Assembly (NCBI GenBank): GCA_013140705.1
Contig: JABFSH010000038.1
Location: 62,001-126,000 of the forward strand
Length of the DNA: 64,000 nucleotides
Source of the DNA: Methylococcaceae bacterium
GTDB lineage: Bacteria; Pseudomonadota; Gammaproteobacteria; Methylococcales; Methylomonadaceae
Direction: 5' to 3'
Positions 1 to 9,333 of this stretch are shown here, piece after piece. Under the pieces are notes generated by a model. That model ran no database searches. It was not told where the DNA came from and saw nothing but the letters and a program-made list of their open reading frames with translations. A program made the position numbers and the translations under genes. Within the stretch, counting starts at the first letter, position 1. Each line of letters starts with the position of its first letter.

Positions 1-1163
1 GTGAACATGCCGCCCTTTCCGGTTTGGATAACAATGGCGAGCAAGGTCTACGCGATTTTGACATCTCCGGATTGGCCGGACTCAGTCAGCATGAATATGA
101 TCAGCTGCAACCCATACAGTGGCCGGTCAATCAGACAAATCCTCATGGCAGTGCACGGTTATTTGCTGATGGGCAATTTTTTACATCTTCAGGCAAAGCA
201 CAGTTTATTACTATCGAACCCAGGTTAGCCGTTAACTCGACAAATAATGACTATCCACTGGTATTGAATACAGGGCGAATACGCGATCAATGGCATACCA
301 TGACGCGCACTGCTATCGCTGCAAAACTAAATCAGCACAAACCCGAACCTTTCGTGGAAGTGCATCCAGTCGATGCTAAGCACCACCAATTGTTGTCCAA
401 TGGTCTGGCACTTATTGAAAGTCAGTGGGGATCCATGATGGCGCGCGTGCAGATTGGCGATAGCCAACAACAGGGCAATCTGTTTGTACCGATGCACTGG
501 ACTGAACAATTGGCCAACCATGGACGCATGGGCGCATTAGTCAATCCTGTCGTGGACCCCATTTCAAAACAGCCGGAAAGCAAACATACGCCGGTTCGGA
601 TCAAACCTTATCTACCGGCCTGGCAGGGCTTTATATTATCACGGCAAGAATTGACGATGATTGCGTCTGGCGTCGACTATTGGGTAAAAGTTAAAGGCGA
701 ACACTATTATCGCTATGAACTGGCTGATGGCGTATTGCCTAACAGCCTGCAAACGTGGGTAAGAGCAAACGTGTTTAACACCGTGTCGGATAACCTGCAA
801 TGCCTGGAATATCAGGACTCTGGTCGAAACAATTACCGTGCGGCACAAATAGTCGATAATCGACTGGAAAGTGTAATTTTTATCGCTGTTGATGACGCGC
901 TTCCTGAGCGCGACTGGCTGAGCACTTTGTTTGAAAAACCCGTATTGGAGAAGCACGAAAGAATGGCGCTGCTGGCTGGGATTCCACCTTCAGGTGTTGC
1001 AGAAGGAGGTCCCATTATCTGTTCCTGTTTTAACGTAGGCGAACAAACAATACGAGCGGCCATAAGGGAAAAGGGCCTGAAAACCCACCAGGAAGTAGGC
1101 CAATGCCTGAAAGCCGGAACTAACTGCGGCTCCTGTGTGCCAGAGATAAAGGCATTACTGTGA
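1..1163 (+). CDS. nasA: Assimilatory nitrate reductase catalytic subunit, C-terminal part (5' end outside window)
   Basis: The frame (first full codon at base 3) is open to the window edge, so this is the last ~386 residues of a larger protein. The middle carries the molybdopterin-dinucleotide-binding signature NTGRIRDQWHTMTRT followed by a VEVHP stretch, typical of the C-terminal domain of bis-MGD oxidoreductases. The last ~60 residues form a BFD-like [2Fe-2S] domain with cysteines in CSCFNVGE and CLKAGTNCGSC. This C-terminal extension is characteristic of NasA-type cytoplasmic nitrate reductases, which reduce nitrate to nitrite for nitrogen assimilation. Other molybdopterin enzymes share the first domain, but the BFD tail makes NasA the best call. 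No partner gene follows within the window. Confidence 0.85.
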   Translation, partial: EHAALSGLDNNGEQGLRDFDISGLAGLSQHEYDQLQPIQWPVNQTNPHGSARLFADGQFFTSSGKAQFITIEPRLAVNSTNNDYPLVLNTGRIRDQWHTMTRTAIAAKLNQHKPEPFVEVHPVDAKHHQLLSNGLALIESQWGSMMARVQIGDSQQQGNLFVPMHWTEQLANHGRMGALVNPVVDPISKQPESKHTPVRIKPYLPAWQGFILSRQELTMIASGVDYWVKVKGEHYYRYELADGVLPNSLQTWVRANVFNTVSDNLQCLEYQDSGRNNYRAAQIVDNRLESVIFIAVDDALPERDWLSTLFEKPVLEKHERMALLAGIPPSGVAEGGPIICSCFNVGEQTIRAAIREKGLKTHQEVGQCLKAGTNCGSCVPEIKALL

Positions 1164-1449
1164 GGAAACCTGCATGTGACGGAATGAATTTTTTTCGGTC
1201 GCCTTAACCCTGATTATCGTCTGATAAGTTTCTGCCAATTGTCTTAATTTACTGGTTTGAAGCGAGTAAATCTGAGAAAATTACTTGCCGTTGGAAAAAG
1301 TCGTAGATTTACCTTCCAGCAATATTAACCTGGCGTGTTTGGTTCGATGCCCTGTATTTCACTGCATTACATACGACTTCTGTACCTTGTTAGCAATTCA
1401 TGCGTCGAAATTGTCATAATCCGGTTTATTTCGATCAATCCAATTTGCG
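1164..1449. other. Intergenic region after nasA
   Basis: These 286 bases separate nasA from the PAP2 gene. I see no convincing ORF, tRNA or strong hairpin followed by a T-tract. The stretch is AT-rich and probably holds the promoter of the PAP2-dgkA pair, but no -35/-10 pair stands out. Confidence 0.4.
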
Positions 1450-2133
1450 ATGCTCAAACTTAATAACTGGCCGGTACTTAGTGTCTTAACCATGGTTGCT
1501 GCTGCAACGACGGCGCTGTCATTGTTCATCAAAGTGGCCGAAGAAGTGGTCGAAGGCGATACCGGCAAAATCGACCTGCTCCTCATCATGGCGCTTCGAG
1601 CTGATGGCAATCCGACCGATCCGCTGGGGCCAAGATGGGTGGAGGATTTTGCTCGCGACATTACCGCGCTTGGCAGCCCTGCGGTTTTAGGGCTATTTGT
1701 ACTCATAACCGCAGTTTTTCTTCTTTTGGCCGGCAAGCGTCGACTGTCTGTTTTTATGCTGGTTGCAACTGGCTTGGGGACAATTGCCGTCACCGTGCTA
1801 AAAGAGGCTTTCGGCCGCCCACGGCCTCAACTGATGCCGGACGGCGTTTTTATTTATACAGAAAGCTTTCCGAGTGGACACGCCATGGTTTCGGCCGTGG
1901 TCTATTTAACTTTGGGCGCCCTTATTGCTCGTCTTGCTCCCACCACCTTGCTTAAACTTTATATCATGATGGTCGCGGTCATCCTGACCGGAATGGTTGG
2001 ATTTAGCAGGATATATCTTGGCGCCCACTGGCCCAGCGATGTCCTGGCAGGGTGGGCCATCGGGGCTGCTTGGGCGCTTGGTGGCGGAGCATGGGCCCAG
2101 GTCAGGCATCTGGATAAGGAGAGTACAAAATGA
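1450..2133 (+). CDS. PAP2-family membrane phosphatase
   Basis: A 227-residue protein with several hydrophobic segments and the three PAP2 motifs: KEAFGRPRP (about 122-130), SFPSGH (about 140-145) and SRIYLGAHWPSD (about 187-198), including both catalytic histidines. This family dephosphorylates lipid phosphates or pyrophosphates such as phosphatidate, phosphatidylglycerophosphate or undecaprenyl diphosphate at the membrane. The stop codon overlaps the ATG of the DgkA-like gene (ATGA), so the two are translationally coupled. A phosphatase and a kinase acting on opposite sides of one lipid pool (diacylglycerol/phosphatidate or undecaprenol/undecaprenyl phosphate) would make sense. The exact substrate cannot be read from sequence. 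Confidence 0.88.
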   Translation: MLKLNNWPVLSVLTMVAAATTALSLFIKVAEEVVEGDTGKIDLLLIMALRADGNPTDPLGPRWVEDFARDITALGSPAVLGLFVLITAVFLLLAGKRRLSVFMLVATGLGTIAVTVLKEAFGRPRPQLMPDGVFIYTESFPSGHAMVSAVVYLTLGALIARLAPTTLLKLYIMMVAVILTGMVGFSRIYLGAHWPSDVLAGWAIGAAWALGGGAWAQVRHLDKESTK

Positions 2134-2474
2134 AAGGGCAGCCCTTTTTAAGACGCTTAACATTTGCCCTACATGGATTACACCTGGCTTTTCGCCGCGA
2201 ACGCAGTACTCGCATCCAAGCACTGGCCGTCATCGTTGTCCTGCTGGTTCTGCTGATCACACAGCCTTCCGCTATGTGGTGGGCCATAGGATCTGTAACC
2301 GTAGGCATGGTTGTTATGGCCGAGATGTTCAATTCGGCTATGGAAACGCTGGCCGATCATCTGCATCCGCACCAGCATCCGGAAATTGGTGCAGCCAAGG
2401 ACATTGCTGCCAGTGCTGTGCTTGTTGCAGCCCTAGCGGCTATAGCAGTTGCAGTTGCATTTATTCTTCGCTGA
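2130..2474 (+). CDS. dgkA: Diacylglycerol kinase / undecaprenol kinase family (DgkA-type)
   Basis: A 114-residue integral membrane protein with three predicted transmembrane segments. It has the DgkA fingerprint: an amphipathic N-terminus with FRRERSTRIQ, then MAEMFNSAMETLADHL, then HPEIGAAKDIAASAV. The conserved glutamates and the AKD motif are intact. Members phosphorylate diacylglycerol (Gram-negative) or undecaprenol (Gram-positive), feeding phospholipid or cell-wall lipid carriers. The start overlaps the PAP2 stop by 4 bases, so this is the second gene of a two-gene operon. The length is close to E. coli DgkA (~120 residues). I am confident of the family and less so of the lipid substrate. 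Confidence 0.85.
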   Translation: MKGQPFLRRLTFALHGLHLAFRRERSTRIQALAVIVVLLVLLITQPSAMWWAIGSVTVGMVVMAEMFNSAMETLADHLHPHQHPEIGAAKDIAASAVLVAALAAIAVAVAFILR

Positions 2475-2499
2475 AAAATTCGTGGATTAGTGCTTACTA

Positions 2500-3387
2500 A
2501 TGATCAAGCTTCATCCTATCGACCGTATCAAGACCATTTCCGAAAAGGAATTTATCTGCATTTACAAAAAACAGGAGATTCCGGTCGTTATCGAACAGCT
2601 TACACAGACTTGGGCAGCGCATAGGAAATGGCATCTTGATTATCTCTGTGATATTGCCGGCGATAATATCGTACCCTTGTTTGGCGGCGGTGAGCGTGCC
2701 ATGGGAAGAAGACATCAACATGCTTCGATAGTAAAAATGCGTTTCAGAGATTATATCGACGCATTAAAACAGGGTGAAAACAAGCTGAGAATATTTTTTT
2801 ATAATATTCTCCAGGAAGCTCCGAAATTAACCGACGACTTTTCCTATCCGGAAATGGGATTGAAATTTTTCACCAAATTACCGGTTCTGTTTATTGGTGG
2901 TAAGGGCGCTAAAGTGCAAATGCACTTCGATATCGATTTGGCGGATATTTTGCTTTGTCATTTCGGCGGTAAAAAACGTGTCTATTTATTTGCACCGGAA
3001 CAAACAAAATATCTTTATCATGTGCCGTTTTCATTCAGCGCCCTGTTCGATATTGATATCGAACAGCCGGATTATGAACAATTCCCGGCGCTACGAAATC
3101 TTGAAGGGTTTGAAACGGTGCTGACCCATGGGGAAGCACTGTATATTCCGCCGGGCTATTGGCATTATATCGTTTATGAAGAGATTGGTTTTTCGCTGTC
3201 ATTGCGAGCCTTTCCCAGACAACCAAAGCTACTCATGAGGATGGTTTACAATATTGTAGTCATTCGTACTATTGAGGGTTTGATGCGTAAGCTGGCTGGT
3301 CAGTACTGGAATGACAGGAATGAGTTAAATGCCATAAAAAATACACACCGAAATTTGGGCATTGAAGTACCGATCAGGAAGACATGA
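2500..3387 (+). CDS. Cupin-like (JmjC-type) Fe(II)/2-oxoglutarate oxygenase-like protein
   Basis: A 295-residue soluble protein with a cupin_8/JmjC layout. Residues ~145-150 read QMHFDID, giving the HxD half of an iron-binding facial triad, and ~220-225 read GYWHY, giving the distal histidine; a GGKKRVYLF strand lies between. Family members hydroxylate protein or RNA side chains, or small molecules, using 2-oxoglutarate. The N-terminal half resembles the capping region of factor-inhibiting-HIF-like hydroxylases. It starts 25 bases after dgkA on the same strand and could be part of that transcript. It ends 28 bases before the convergent hpr gene. Substrate unknown. Confidence 0.7.
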   Translation: MIKLHPIDRIKTISEKEFICIYKKQEIPVVIEQLTQTWAAHRKWHLDYLCDIAGDNIVPLFGGGERAMGRRHQHASIVKMRFRDYIDALKQGENKLRIFFYNILQEAPKLTDDFSYPEMGLKFFTKLPVLFIGGKGAKVQMHFDIDLADILLCHFGGKKRVYLFAPEQTKYLYHVPFSFSALFDIDIEQPDYEQFPALRNLEGFETVLTHGEALYIPPGYWHYIVYEEIGFSLSLRAFPRQPKLLMRMVYNIVVIRTIEGLMRKLAGQYWNDRNELNAIKNTHRNLGIEVPIRKT

Positions 3388-3415
3388 TGTCCCATTCAGC
3401 ATTTCACCTCCACAA

Positions 3416-4387
3416 TCAGACCACACGATCGCCCGGCTCCTGACCTGCAAAAAAAGCGGCGATATTATCCAGCACCCGATTACCCATTGCTATGCGCGTT
3501 TCTTCGGTTGCGCTGCCCAGATGGGGTAATAATGCAACATTGTCCAGACCCAGGAAGCCTGGATTGATATGGGGTTCACCCTCGAATACATCAAGCCCTG
3601 CACCGGCAATCCAGCCTTCCTTTAAGGCTTTAATCAAGGCATTGCTATCAACCACATCACCGCGTGCCGTGTTAATCAAATGCGCGGATGGGCGCATTAA
3701 TTTCAGGCGTTGCTCATTGATTAAATGCCGGGTTGCTTCGCCTCCCGGGCAATGCAGTGAAACAAAGTGAGATTCTGTCAACACATCTTCAACGGTTTCA
3801 CAACGAACCGCCTGCAATTCGTCAACAATGGCTTGTGAAGGCAGAGAAGGATTATAAAACATGATCTTCATACCAAAGCCATGATGCGCCTTTCTGGCCA
3901 TCGCTTGTGCAATCCGGCCGAATCCAATCAAGCCTAAAGTTTTGCCGGTGACTTTTTGACCGAGCATATGGGTTGGCCGCCAGCCGGTCCATTGTTGCTG
4001 ACGAACCAGCCGATCACCCTCAGAGGCACGGCGGGCTGACATCAGTAAAAGCAACATGGCAATATCTGCCGTACAGTCCGTCAAGACATGCGGCGTATTT
4101 GTGACCACCAAACCTTCTGCCTTGGCTGCAGTGATAGCGATATTGTTATAACCCACACCGAAGTTACCAATGATCCTGGCACGTTTTCCGGCTACACCGA
4201 GAATATCAGCGGTAATTTGATCCGTGACCGTCGGCAACAAGGCATCGGCGCTTTGTAATGCATACTTCAACTGGTCCGCCGACATCGGAATGTCCTTTTC
4301 GTTCAATTGAACGTCATACAATGCCGTTAACGTTGCTTCAACCTCAGCGGGCCATTTTCGGGTTACAACAACTTTAGGCTTATCCAT
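3416..4387 (-). CDS. hpr: NAD(P)-dependent hydroxypyruvate/glyoxylate reductase
   Basis: A 323-residue D-isomer-specific 2-hydroxyacid dehydrogenase. The Rossmann motif LGLIGFGRIAQ lies at 151-161. The catalytic triad is visible as Arg242 (in NTARGD), Glu271 (in EGEP) and His289 (in LLPHLGSA). In the serine cycle this enzyme reduces hydroxypyruvate, made by the upstream aminotransferase, to glycerate. It lies 87 bases downstream of sga on the same strand, probably in one transcript, and next to the malyl-CoA genes. Glyoxylate reductase activity is common in this family, so substrate preference is an inference from context. Confidence 0.85.
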   Translation of the reverse strand: MDKPKVVVTRKWPAEVEATLTALYDVQLNEKDIPMSADQLKYALQSADALLPTVTDQITADILGVAGKRARIIGNFGVGYNNIAITAAKAEGLVVTNTPHVLTDCTADIAMLLLLMSARRASEGDRLVRQQQWTGWRPTHMLGQKVTGKTLGLIGFGRIAQAMARKAHHGFGMKIMFYNPSLPSQAIVDELQAVRCETVEDVLTESHFVSLHCPGGEATRHLINEQRLKLMRPSAHLINTARGDVVDSNALIKALKEGWIAGAGLDVFEGEPHINPGFLGLDNVALLPHLGSATEETRIAMGNRVLDNIAAFFAGQEPGDRVV

Positions 4388-4474
4388 AGGCTTTATTTGT
4401 TACCAAAGATCTGAAATTTTAAACACTAAAAATGCGGCGCAAGAATGAAAAATATCCAGCTTGCGCCTAGCTCA

Positions 4475-5644
4475 TTAAACTGCAGCCGTTGAACGATAGT
4501 ATTCGATAGCTGCAGCAACTCCGCTACCGGGTTTAATAGTAAATCCGTTATCCAGCAAAGCCATCTCGACGCCAGCGATGGCTCCCAACATCGACACGTC
4601 ATTCATATCACCCACATGACCGATCCGGAACACCTTTCCGGACAATTCGGATAAGCCTGCACCCAAGGAAATATTGTATTTACTGAATGCCGTACTGATA
4701 ACAGCGCGGGCATCCTTGCCTTCGGGAACCACCACGGCTGATACGGTGTTGGATTCAAATCCGGGCTGTGCGCATAATTTCATACCCCAGGCAGCAATAG
4801 CTTTACGTGTTCCTTCCGCCAGACGGTAGTGGCGGGCGTAGACATTTTCCAGACCTTCTTCGAGCAGCATATCCAGCGCTTTACGTAAACCATACAAAAT
4901 GGGCAGCGCTGGCGTATACGGCGTATAGCCATCCTTATTGGAATTCACCTGGTCTTTTAAATCCAGAAAACAGCGCGGATAAACTGAAGTTTCGGCTGCT
5001 TTCAAGGCCTTTTGGCTAAATGCCAAAAACGCACCACCGGCAGGCAGCATGAAACCTTTCTGGGAGCCGCTGATCGCACCATCAACCGCCCATTCGTCCA
5101 TACGGAAATCAATACTGGCAATCGAGCTAACGCCATCAACAAATAATAACGCCGGATGACTGGCTGCATCCAGTGCATTACGAACACCACCAATATCACT
5201 GGTTACACCGGTTGCTGTTTCGTTATGCGTGGCCAGAACAGCTTTGATTTCATGTTGTTTATCTTCCTTTAAGCGCTGCTCCAGTCTATCCAGTGGAATG
5301 CCCTTACCCCAGGTTTCCTGATGGATCTCGACATCAAATCCCAGGCGTTTGGCCATTTCGGCCCAGAGATGACTAAATTGGCCAAAACGATAGATCAATA
5401 CCTTATCGCCCGGATTCAGGGTATTGGTCAGCGCGATCTCCCAGCCCGCCGTCCCGGTTGCCGGAAACACAAACGCCTGGCCCGCTTCAGTTTTAAAGAT
5501 CTTTTTCAGGTCATGCAGCAGAGGCTTCAGTAAATTGGGAAATACGGGCGAGCGATGGTCTTCCATGGGAATATGCATCGCATTCAGAATTTCATTGGGT
5601 ACGTTTGTGGGTCCCGGAATATAAAGGTGGTTACGACCAGCCAT
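4475..5644 (-). CDS. sgaA: Serine--glyoxylate aminotransferase
   Basis: A 389-residue class V PLP aminotransferase that starts MAGRNHLYIPGPTNVP, the usual N-terminus of serine-glyoxylate/alanine-glyoxylate aminotransferases. Asp170 (LFVDGVSS) and the Schiff-base Lys196 (SGSQKGF) are present. It transfers the amino group of serine to glyoxylate, giving hydroxypyruvate and glycine, which links glyoxylate produced by malyl-CoA lyase back to C1 acceptance. It is the first gene of the sga-hpr unit and is divergent from mcl-mtkAB, sharing a ~257-base intergenic control region. Length and motifs are normal for the family. Confidence 0.92.
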   Translation of the reverse strand: MAGRNHLYIPGPTNVPNEILNAMHIPMEDHRSPVFPNLLKPLLHDLKKIFKTEAGQAFVFPATGTAGWEIALTNTLNPGDKVLIYRFGQFSHLWAEMAKRLGFDVEIHQETWGKGIPLDRLEQRLKEDKQHEIKAVLATHNETATGVTSDIGGVRNALDAASHPALLFVDGVSSIASIDFRMDEWAVDGAISGSQKGFMLPAGGAFLAFSQKALKAAETSVYPRCFLDLKDQVNSNKDGYTPYTPALPILYGLRKALDMLLEEGLENVYARHYRLAEGTRKAIAAWGMKLCAQPGFESNTVSAVVVPEGKDARAVISTAFSKYNISLGAGLSELSGKVFRIGHVGDMNDVSMLGAIAGVEMALLDNGFTIKPGSGVAAAIEYYRSTAAV

Positions 5645-5901
5645 GTGATTGCCTCATTGATGGGTGATTAAAAGAGAATGACGTTTGAGTTAAAAAGGCC
5701 ATATCGAAAAACCGGTCATAATGACATAGCCCTTATGAATCGGCAAGCATTGATTTGCAAACATATTCGCAGAATAGTCGCTATAAAAATTGACTTTGGC
5801 GGTACTGAAAGTACAATTGTCCGTTTATTTGTTTCCTGCTTAGGCCGGATTTAACTTTAAGGTGCTGCGGTACCCCTCAGATACAAACAGGTAGCAACAA
5901 A
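5645..5901. promoter_or_regulatory. Divergent control region between sgaA and mcl
   Basis: These 257 bases separate two divergent serine-cycle transcripts and must hold both promoters. I see no coding potential. In other methylotrophs LysR-type regulators act on serine-cycle promoters, but no such gene is in this window and I could not assign an operator with confidence. Confidence 0.5.
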
Positions 5902-6852
5902 ATGAGCCACACTCTTTACACAGCGTCGATTCAACGAGTTCAGCGTTGTGAGCTAGCGGTTCCGGGTTCTAACCCGGATATGTTTGAAAAGGCAATGCAT
6001 AGCGGTGTGGATTTTGTGTTTCTGGATCTTGAAGATGCCGTTGCGCCTGACGACAAACTCCGCGCCAGAAAAAACATTATTGAAGCCATCAATGATCTGG
6101 ACTGGAAAGGCCACGGCATCACCGTTTCCGTGCGTATCAACGGCCTGGACACGCAGTACATGGTCCGCGACGTTGTCGATCTGGTCGAACAGGCGGGCGC
6201 CAAAATCGATACGATTCTGATCCCCAAAGTGGGCGTATTTTCCGATGTCTACATGGTGGAAGCCATGCTGAACCAATTGGAGATGCAACAGGGACTGAAA
6301 AATAAAATCGGTATCGAGGCCTTGATTGAAACAGCGTTAGGCATGGCCAACGTCGAAGACATCGCCCGTAATGGCGCACATGGACGCCTCGAAGCTTTGC
6401 ATTTTGGCGTTGCTGATTACGCCGCCAGCAACCGCGCCAGAACCACCAATATCGGCGGCTTGAACCCCGACTATCCCGGTGACCAGTGGCATGCCGCCAT
6501 CAGCCGTATGACGGTGGCTTGCCGCGCTTTTGGCTTGCGTCCCATTGACGGTCCTTTCGGAGACTTTAAAGATCCTGAGGGTTTTACACTGGCAGCCAGA
6601 CGGGCAGCCGCGCTGGGTTGTGAGGGTAAATGGGCCATCCATCCATCACAGGTTGCACTGGCTAACGACGTATTTACCCCACCGCCGGCTGAAGTTGAAA
6701 AAGCCAAACGTATTCTGGTTGCACTCCAGGAAGCTGCCGCGCAAGGCAAAGGCGCGGCAGCTCTGGATGGTCGCTTGATCGATGCAGCCTCAGAAAAAAT
6801 GGCCAACAATGTCGTCAAGGCAGCGGAAGCGATTGCCGCCAAAACCAAATAA
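5902..6852 (+). CDS. mcl: L-malyl-CoA lyase
   Basis: A 316-residue HpcH/HpaI-family (CitE-like) lyase with [17 protein letters not shown] near the N-terminus, [13 protein letters not shown] at ~40-52, VRINGLDT at ~76-83 and a [12 protein letters not shown] strand. The conserved Arg, Glu and Asp residues for magnesium and malyl-CoA binding are present. It cleaves malyl-CoA to acetyl-CoA and glyoxylate, the last step of the serine cycle. It is directly followed by both subunits of malate-CoA ligase, which make its substrate. The near-exclusive pairing with mtkAB supports malyl-CoA rather than citrate or citramalyl-CoA as substrate. Confidence 0.92.
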   Translation: MSHTLYTASIQRVQRCELAVPGSNPDMFEKAMHSGVDFVFLDLEDAVAPDDKLRARKNIIEAINDLDWKGHGITVSVRINGLDTQYMVRDVVDLVEQAGAKIDTILIPKVGVFSDVYMVEAMLNQLEMQQGLKNKIGIEALIETALGMANVEDIARNGAHGRLEALHFGVADYAASNRARTTNIGGLNPDYPGDQWHAAISRMTVACRAFGLRPIDGPFGDFKDPEGFTLAARRAAALGCEGKWAIHPSQVALANDVFTPPPAEVEKAKRILVALQEAAAQGKGAAALDGRLIDAASEKMANNVVKAAEAIAAKTK

Positions 6853-6878
6853 CAATTGACCTACAAGAGGGAAATGCT

Positions 6879-8060
6879 GTGGATATTCATGAATATCAAG
6901 CGAAAGACATACTAAGCAGCTACGGTGTCAAGATTGCCGAAGGCGGACTGGCCTATAGCCCTGAAGATGCCGTCCAGCGCGCCCGAGAAATTGGCGGCCA
7001 CATCTGGGCCGTCAAGGCTCAAATTCATTCCGGCGCACGCGGCAAGGCTGGCGGCATTAAAATCTGTAAAACCCATGATGAAGTGGCAGCCGCTGCTGAT
7101 CTTTTACTGGGTAAGCGACTGGTCACTCATCAAACCGGTGCTGCCGGTAAAGTCTGCGGCAGACTCTATGTTGAAGCCGGCACTGAAATCGAAAAGGAAT
7201 TGTACTTCTGTTTTCTGGTTGACCGCAGCTCAGAACGTATCGTGATGGTAGGCTCGGCTCAGGGCGGCATGGAAATCGAGGAACTGGCGATCACTAACCC
7301 CAACGCCATCACCAAGATTTACATCGAACCTGCAGTGGGCCTGCAAGACTATCAAGCCCGTGAAATGGCCTTTGCCTTGGGCCTGAATGCCGAAATTTTA
7401 AGTCACGCGGTGAAAACCATCAAAGGCTGCTATCGCGCCTTGCGTGCACTGGATGTCAGCATGCTGGAAATCAACCCCTTGGTCGTTACCAAAAGTGGTG
7501 AACTGGTGGCTCTGGATGCCAAGATGGGCTTTGATGACAATGCGTTATTCCGGCAACAAAAAATTTCTGAATTACGCGATAAAACCCAGGAAGATCCCCG
7601 CGAAATGGCCGCTGCGGACCGAGGCTTGAGCTATGTCGGGCTGGACGGAGACATCGGCTGCATGATCAATGGCGCCGGATTGGCAATGGCGACCATGGAC
7701 ATGATCAAACTGGCTGGCGGCGAACCCGCCAATTTTCTTGATGTTGGAGGCGGTGCATCCGCCGAACGCACTGAAAAAGCCTTCCGCCTGGTCCTGGCGG
7801 ACAAAAATGTTAAGGCGATGCTGGTTAATATTTTTGCCGGTATCAACCGATGCGACTGGATTGCCGAAGGTGTCGTACATGCCGTCAGAAAAATCGACAT
7901 GAATATTCCCTTGATCGTCCGCTTATCGGGTACCAATGTTGAGGAAGGACGCAAAATTATCGCTGAAAGCGGATTGCCCATCATTACTGCGGAGACACTG
8001 GCCGAAGCCGCTGAAAAAGCAGTAAAAGCACGTAATGAAGCTGTTGCTAAAGAAAGCTAA
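6879..8060 (+). CDS. mtkA: Malate--CoA ligase (malate thiokinase) beta subunit
   Basis: A 393-residue ATP-grasp protein like succinyl-CoA synthetase beta, starting [17 protein letters not shown]. The start is GTG at 6879, preceded by AAGAGGGA at a good distance; the ATG five bases upstream is out of frame. The motif [16 protein letters not shown] lies near residue 50, and the C-terminal half carries the CoA-ligase flavodoxin-like domain with [15 protein letters not shown]. With MtkB it forms malyl-CoA from malate, CoA and ATP. It sits 26 bases after mcl and 9 bases before mtkB. Succinyl-CoA synthetase is the alternative, but linkage to mcl argues for malate. Confidence 0.92.
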   Translation: MDIHEYQAKDILSSYGVKIAEGGLAYSPEDAVQRAREIGGHIWAVKAQIHSGARGKAGGIKICKTHDEVAAAADLLLGKRLVTHQTGAAGKVCGRLYVEAGTEIEKELYFCFLVDRSSERIVMVGSAQGGMEIEELAITNPNAITKIYIEPAVGLQDYQAREMAFALGLNAEILSHAVKTIKGCYRALRALDVSMLEINPLVVTKSGELVALDAKMGFDDNALFRQQKISELRDKTQEDPREMAAADRGLSYVGLDGDIGCMINGAGLAMATMDMIKLAGGEPANFLDVGGGASAERTEKAFRLVLADKNVKAMLVNIFAGINRCDWIAEGVVHAVRKIDMNIPLIVRLSGTNVEEGRKIIAESGLPIITAETLAEAAEKAVKARNEAVAKES

Positions 8061-8069
8061 GGAATCCTC

Positions 8070-8957
8070 ATGGCTATACTGATCAATGAAACCACTCGCA
8101 TCGTTGTCCAGGGCTTTACCGGAAAAATCGGTACCTTTCATGCCCAGGACATGATTAATTACGGCACCAAAGTGGTCGGCGGCATTACGCCCGGCAAAGG
8201 CGGTCAATCACACCTCGGACTACCGGTCTTTAATACCGTCAAGGAAGCCGTACAACAGGCCGGAGCCGAAGCCAGCATTATCTTCGTGCCACCCGCTTTT
8301 GCAGCGGATTCCATCATGGAAGCTGCCGACGCCGGCATTAAATATTGTGTGGCCATTACCGACGGCATTCCTACCCAGGACATGATGACGGTTAAAAACT
8401 TTCTGAGGCGTTTCCCGAAAGATAAACGCATGATTCTGACTGGCCCAAACTGCGCGGGCACAATCAGTCCCGGACGCGCGATGCTGGGCATTATGCCCGG
8501 CCATATCTACCAGCAAGGCAATGTCGGCATTGTCGGTCGCTCAGGCACATTGGGTTACGAAGCGGCGGACCAGATGAAGCGACTGGGTATCGGTGTAAGC
8601 ACCTCAGTGGGAATCGGCGGAGATCCGATTAATGGCAGTTCGCACCGCGATATTCTGGAAAAATTTGAACAGGACCCTGAAACCAAAGTTGTGATGATGA
8701 TCGGTGAAATTGGCGGTCCTCAAGAAGTTGAAGCCGGTCTGTTTGCCAAGGAACATATGACTAAGCCGCTGGTGGCCTATATCGCCGGCTTGACCGCACC
8801 GGAAGGTCGCCGTATGGGACATGCAGGCGCCATTATTTCATCAGCCGGCGAAAGTGCAGCTGAAAAAGTAGCGATACTGAAGGAACTGGGCGTAACGATT
8901 TGCCCGACGCCAGCGGCCATGGGGACTACGGTTGCAGAGGTTTTGGCAAAACTGTAA
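8070..8957 (+). CDS. mtkB: Malate--CoA ligase (malate thiokinase) alpha subunit
   Basis: A 295-residue protein of the succinyl-CoA synthetase alpha family. It has the CoA-binding Rossmann region at the N-terminus (VQGFTGKIGTFHA), GPNCAGTISPG at ~125-135, GRSGTLGYE at ~157-164 and the phosphorylated active-site histidine His251 in RRMGHAGAIISS. It is the partner of MtkA in malate activation for the serine cycle. A good Shine-Dalgarno-like AAGGAATCC precedes the ATG. It ends the mcl-mtkAB unit; no clear factor-independent terminator follows, only a REP-like hairpin 39 bases on. Confidence 0.92.
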   Translation: MAILINETTRIVVQGFTGKIGTFHAQDMINYGTKVVGGITPGKGGQSHLGLPVFNTVKEAVQQAGAEASIIFVPPAFAADSIMEAADAGIKYCVAITDGIPTQDMMTVKNFLRRFPKDKRMILTGPNCAGTISPGRAMLGIMPGHIYQQGNVGIVGRSGTLGYEAADQMKRLGIGVSTSVGIGGDPINGSSHRDILEKFEQDPETKVVMMIGEIGGPQEVEAGLFAKEHMTKPLVAYIAGLTAPEGRRMGHAGAIISSAGESAAEKVAILKELGVTICPTPAAMGTTVAEVLAKL

Positions 8958-8995
8958 CTTTTCTGTTCCTGCTTTTAAACAAAATTGTAACAAGT

Positions 8996-9026
8996 AGCCG
9001 CGATGCAGCGTAGCGGAATCGCGGCT
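8996..9026. repeat. REP-like palindrome downstream of mtkB
   Basis: Nine-base arms AGCCGCGAT and ATCGCGGCT enclose a 13-base loop, giving a stable hairpin in either strand. It lacks a T-tract, so it looks more like a dispersed REP element than a classical terminator, though it could protect the 3' end of the mtkB transcript. Confidence 0.6.
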
Positions 9027-9058
9027 CACTTTACGTCAAAATGTAGCGACTGAGAACT

Positions 9059-9333
9059 GTTGACGCAACAATATCCATGTTCTATGGCATCCTTATCCGA
9101 ATGTTTTTCTATGACACGGATAAACATAATGTGCCGCACATCCATGCCGAGTATCAGGGTAAAGCTGCTGTTTACTCTATATTATGATGGAATCGTTTTG
9201 GCCGGTGAAATTCCACCAAAAGCATAAGTTGGTTGTGGCGTGGATTGAGATACATCAAGATGATCGGATGGCTGATTGACAACTGGCTGTCAATGGCAAG
9301 AAACCGTTCCCAATTCGAGGATTAGACCAATGA
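9059..9333 (+). pseudogene. Decayed DUF4160 gene
   Basis: Read with two frame changes and one readthrough, the segment matches the DUF4160 pattern: ATISMFYGILIRMFF, then HNVPHIHAEYQGKAAVYS, then DGIVLAGEIPPKA, then KLVVAWIEIHQD. It is broken by a frameshift near 9187, another near 9227 and an in-frame TGA where a tryptophan is expected near 9275. No normal start precedes ATISM. DUF4160 genes commonly sit directly in front of DUF2442 genes, and here the dead gene's final TGA overlaps the ATG of an intact DUF2442 gene. A sequencing error could explain one lesion but hardly all three. Confidence 0.7.
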
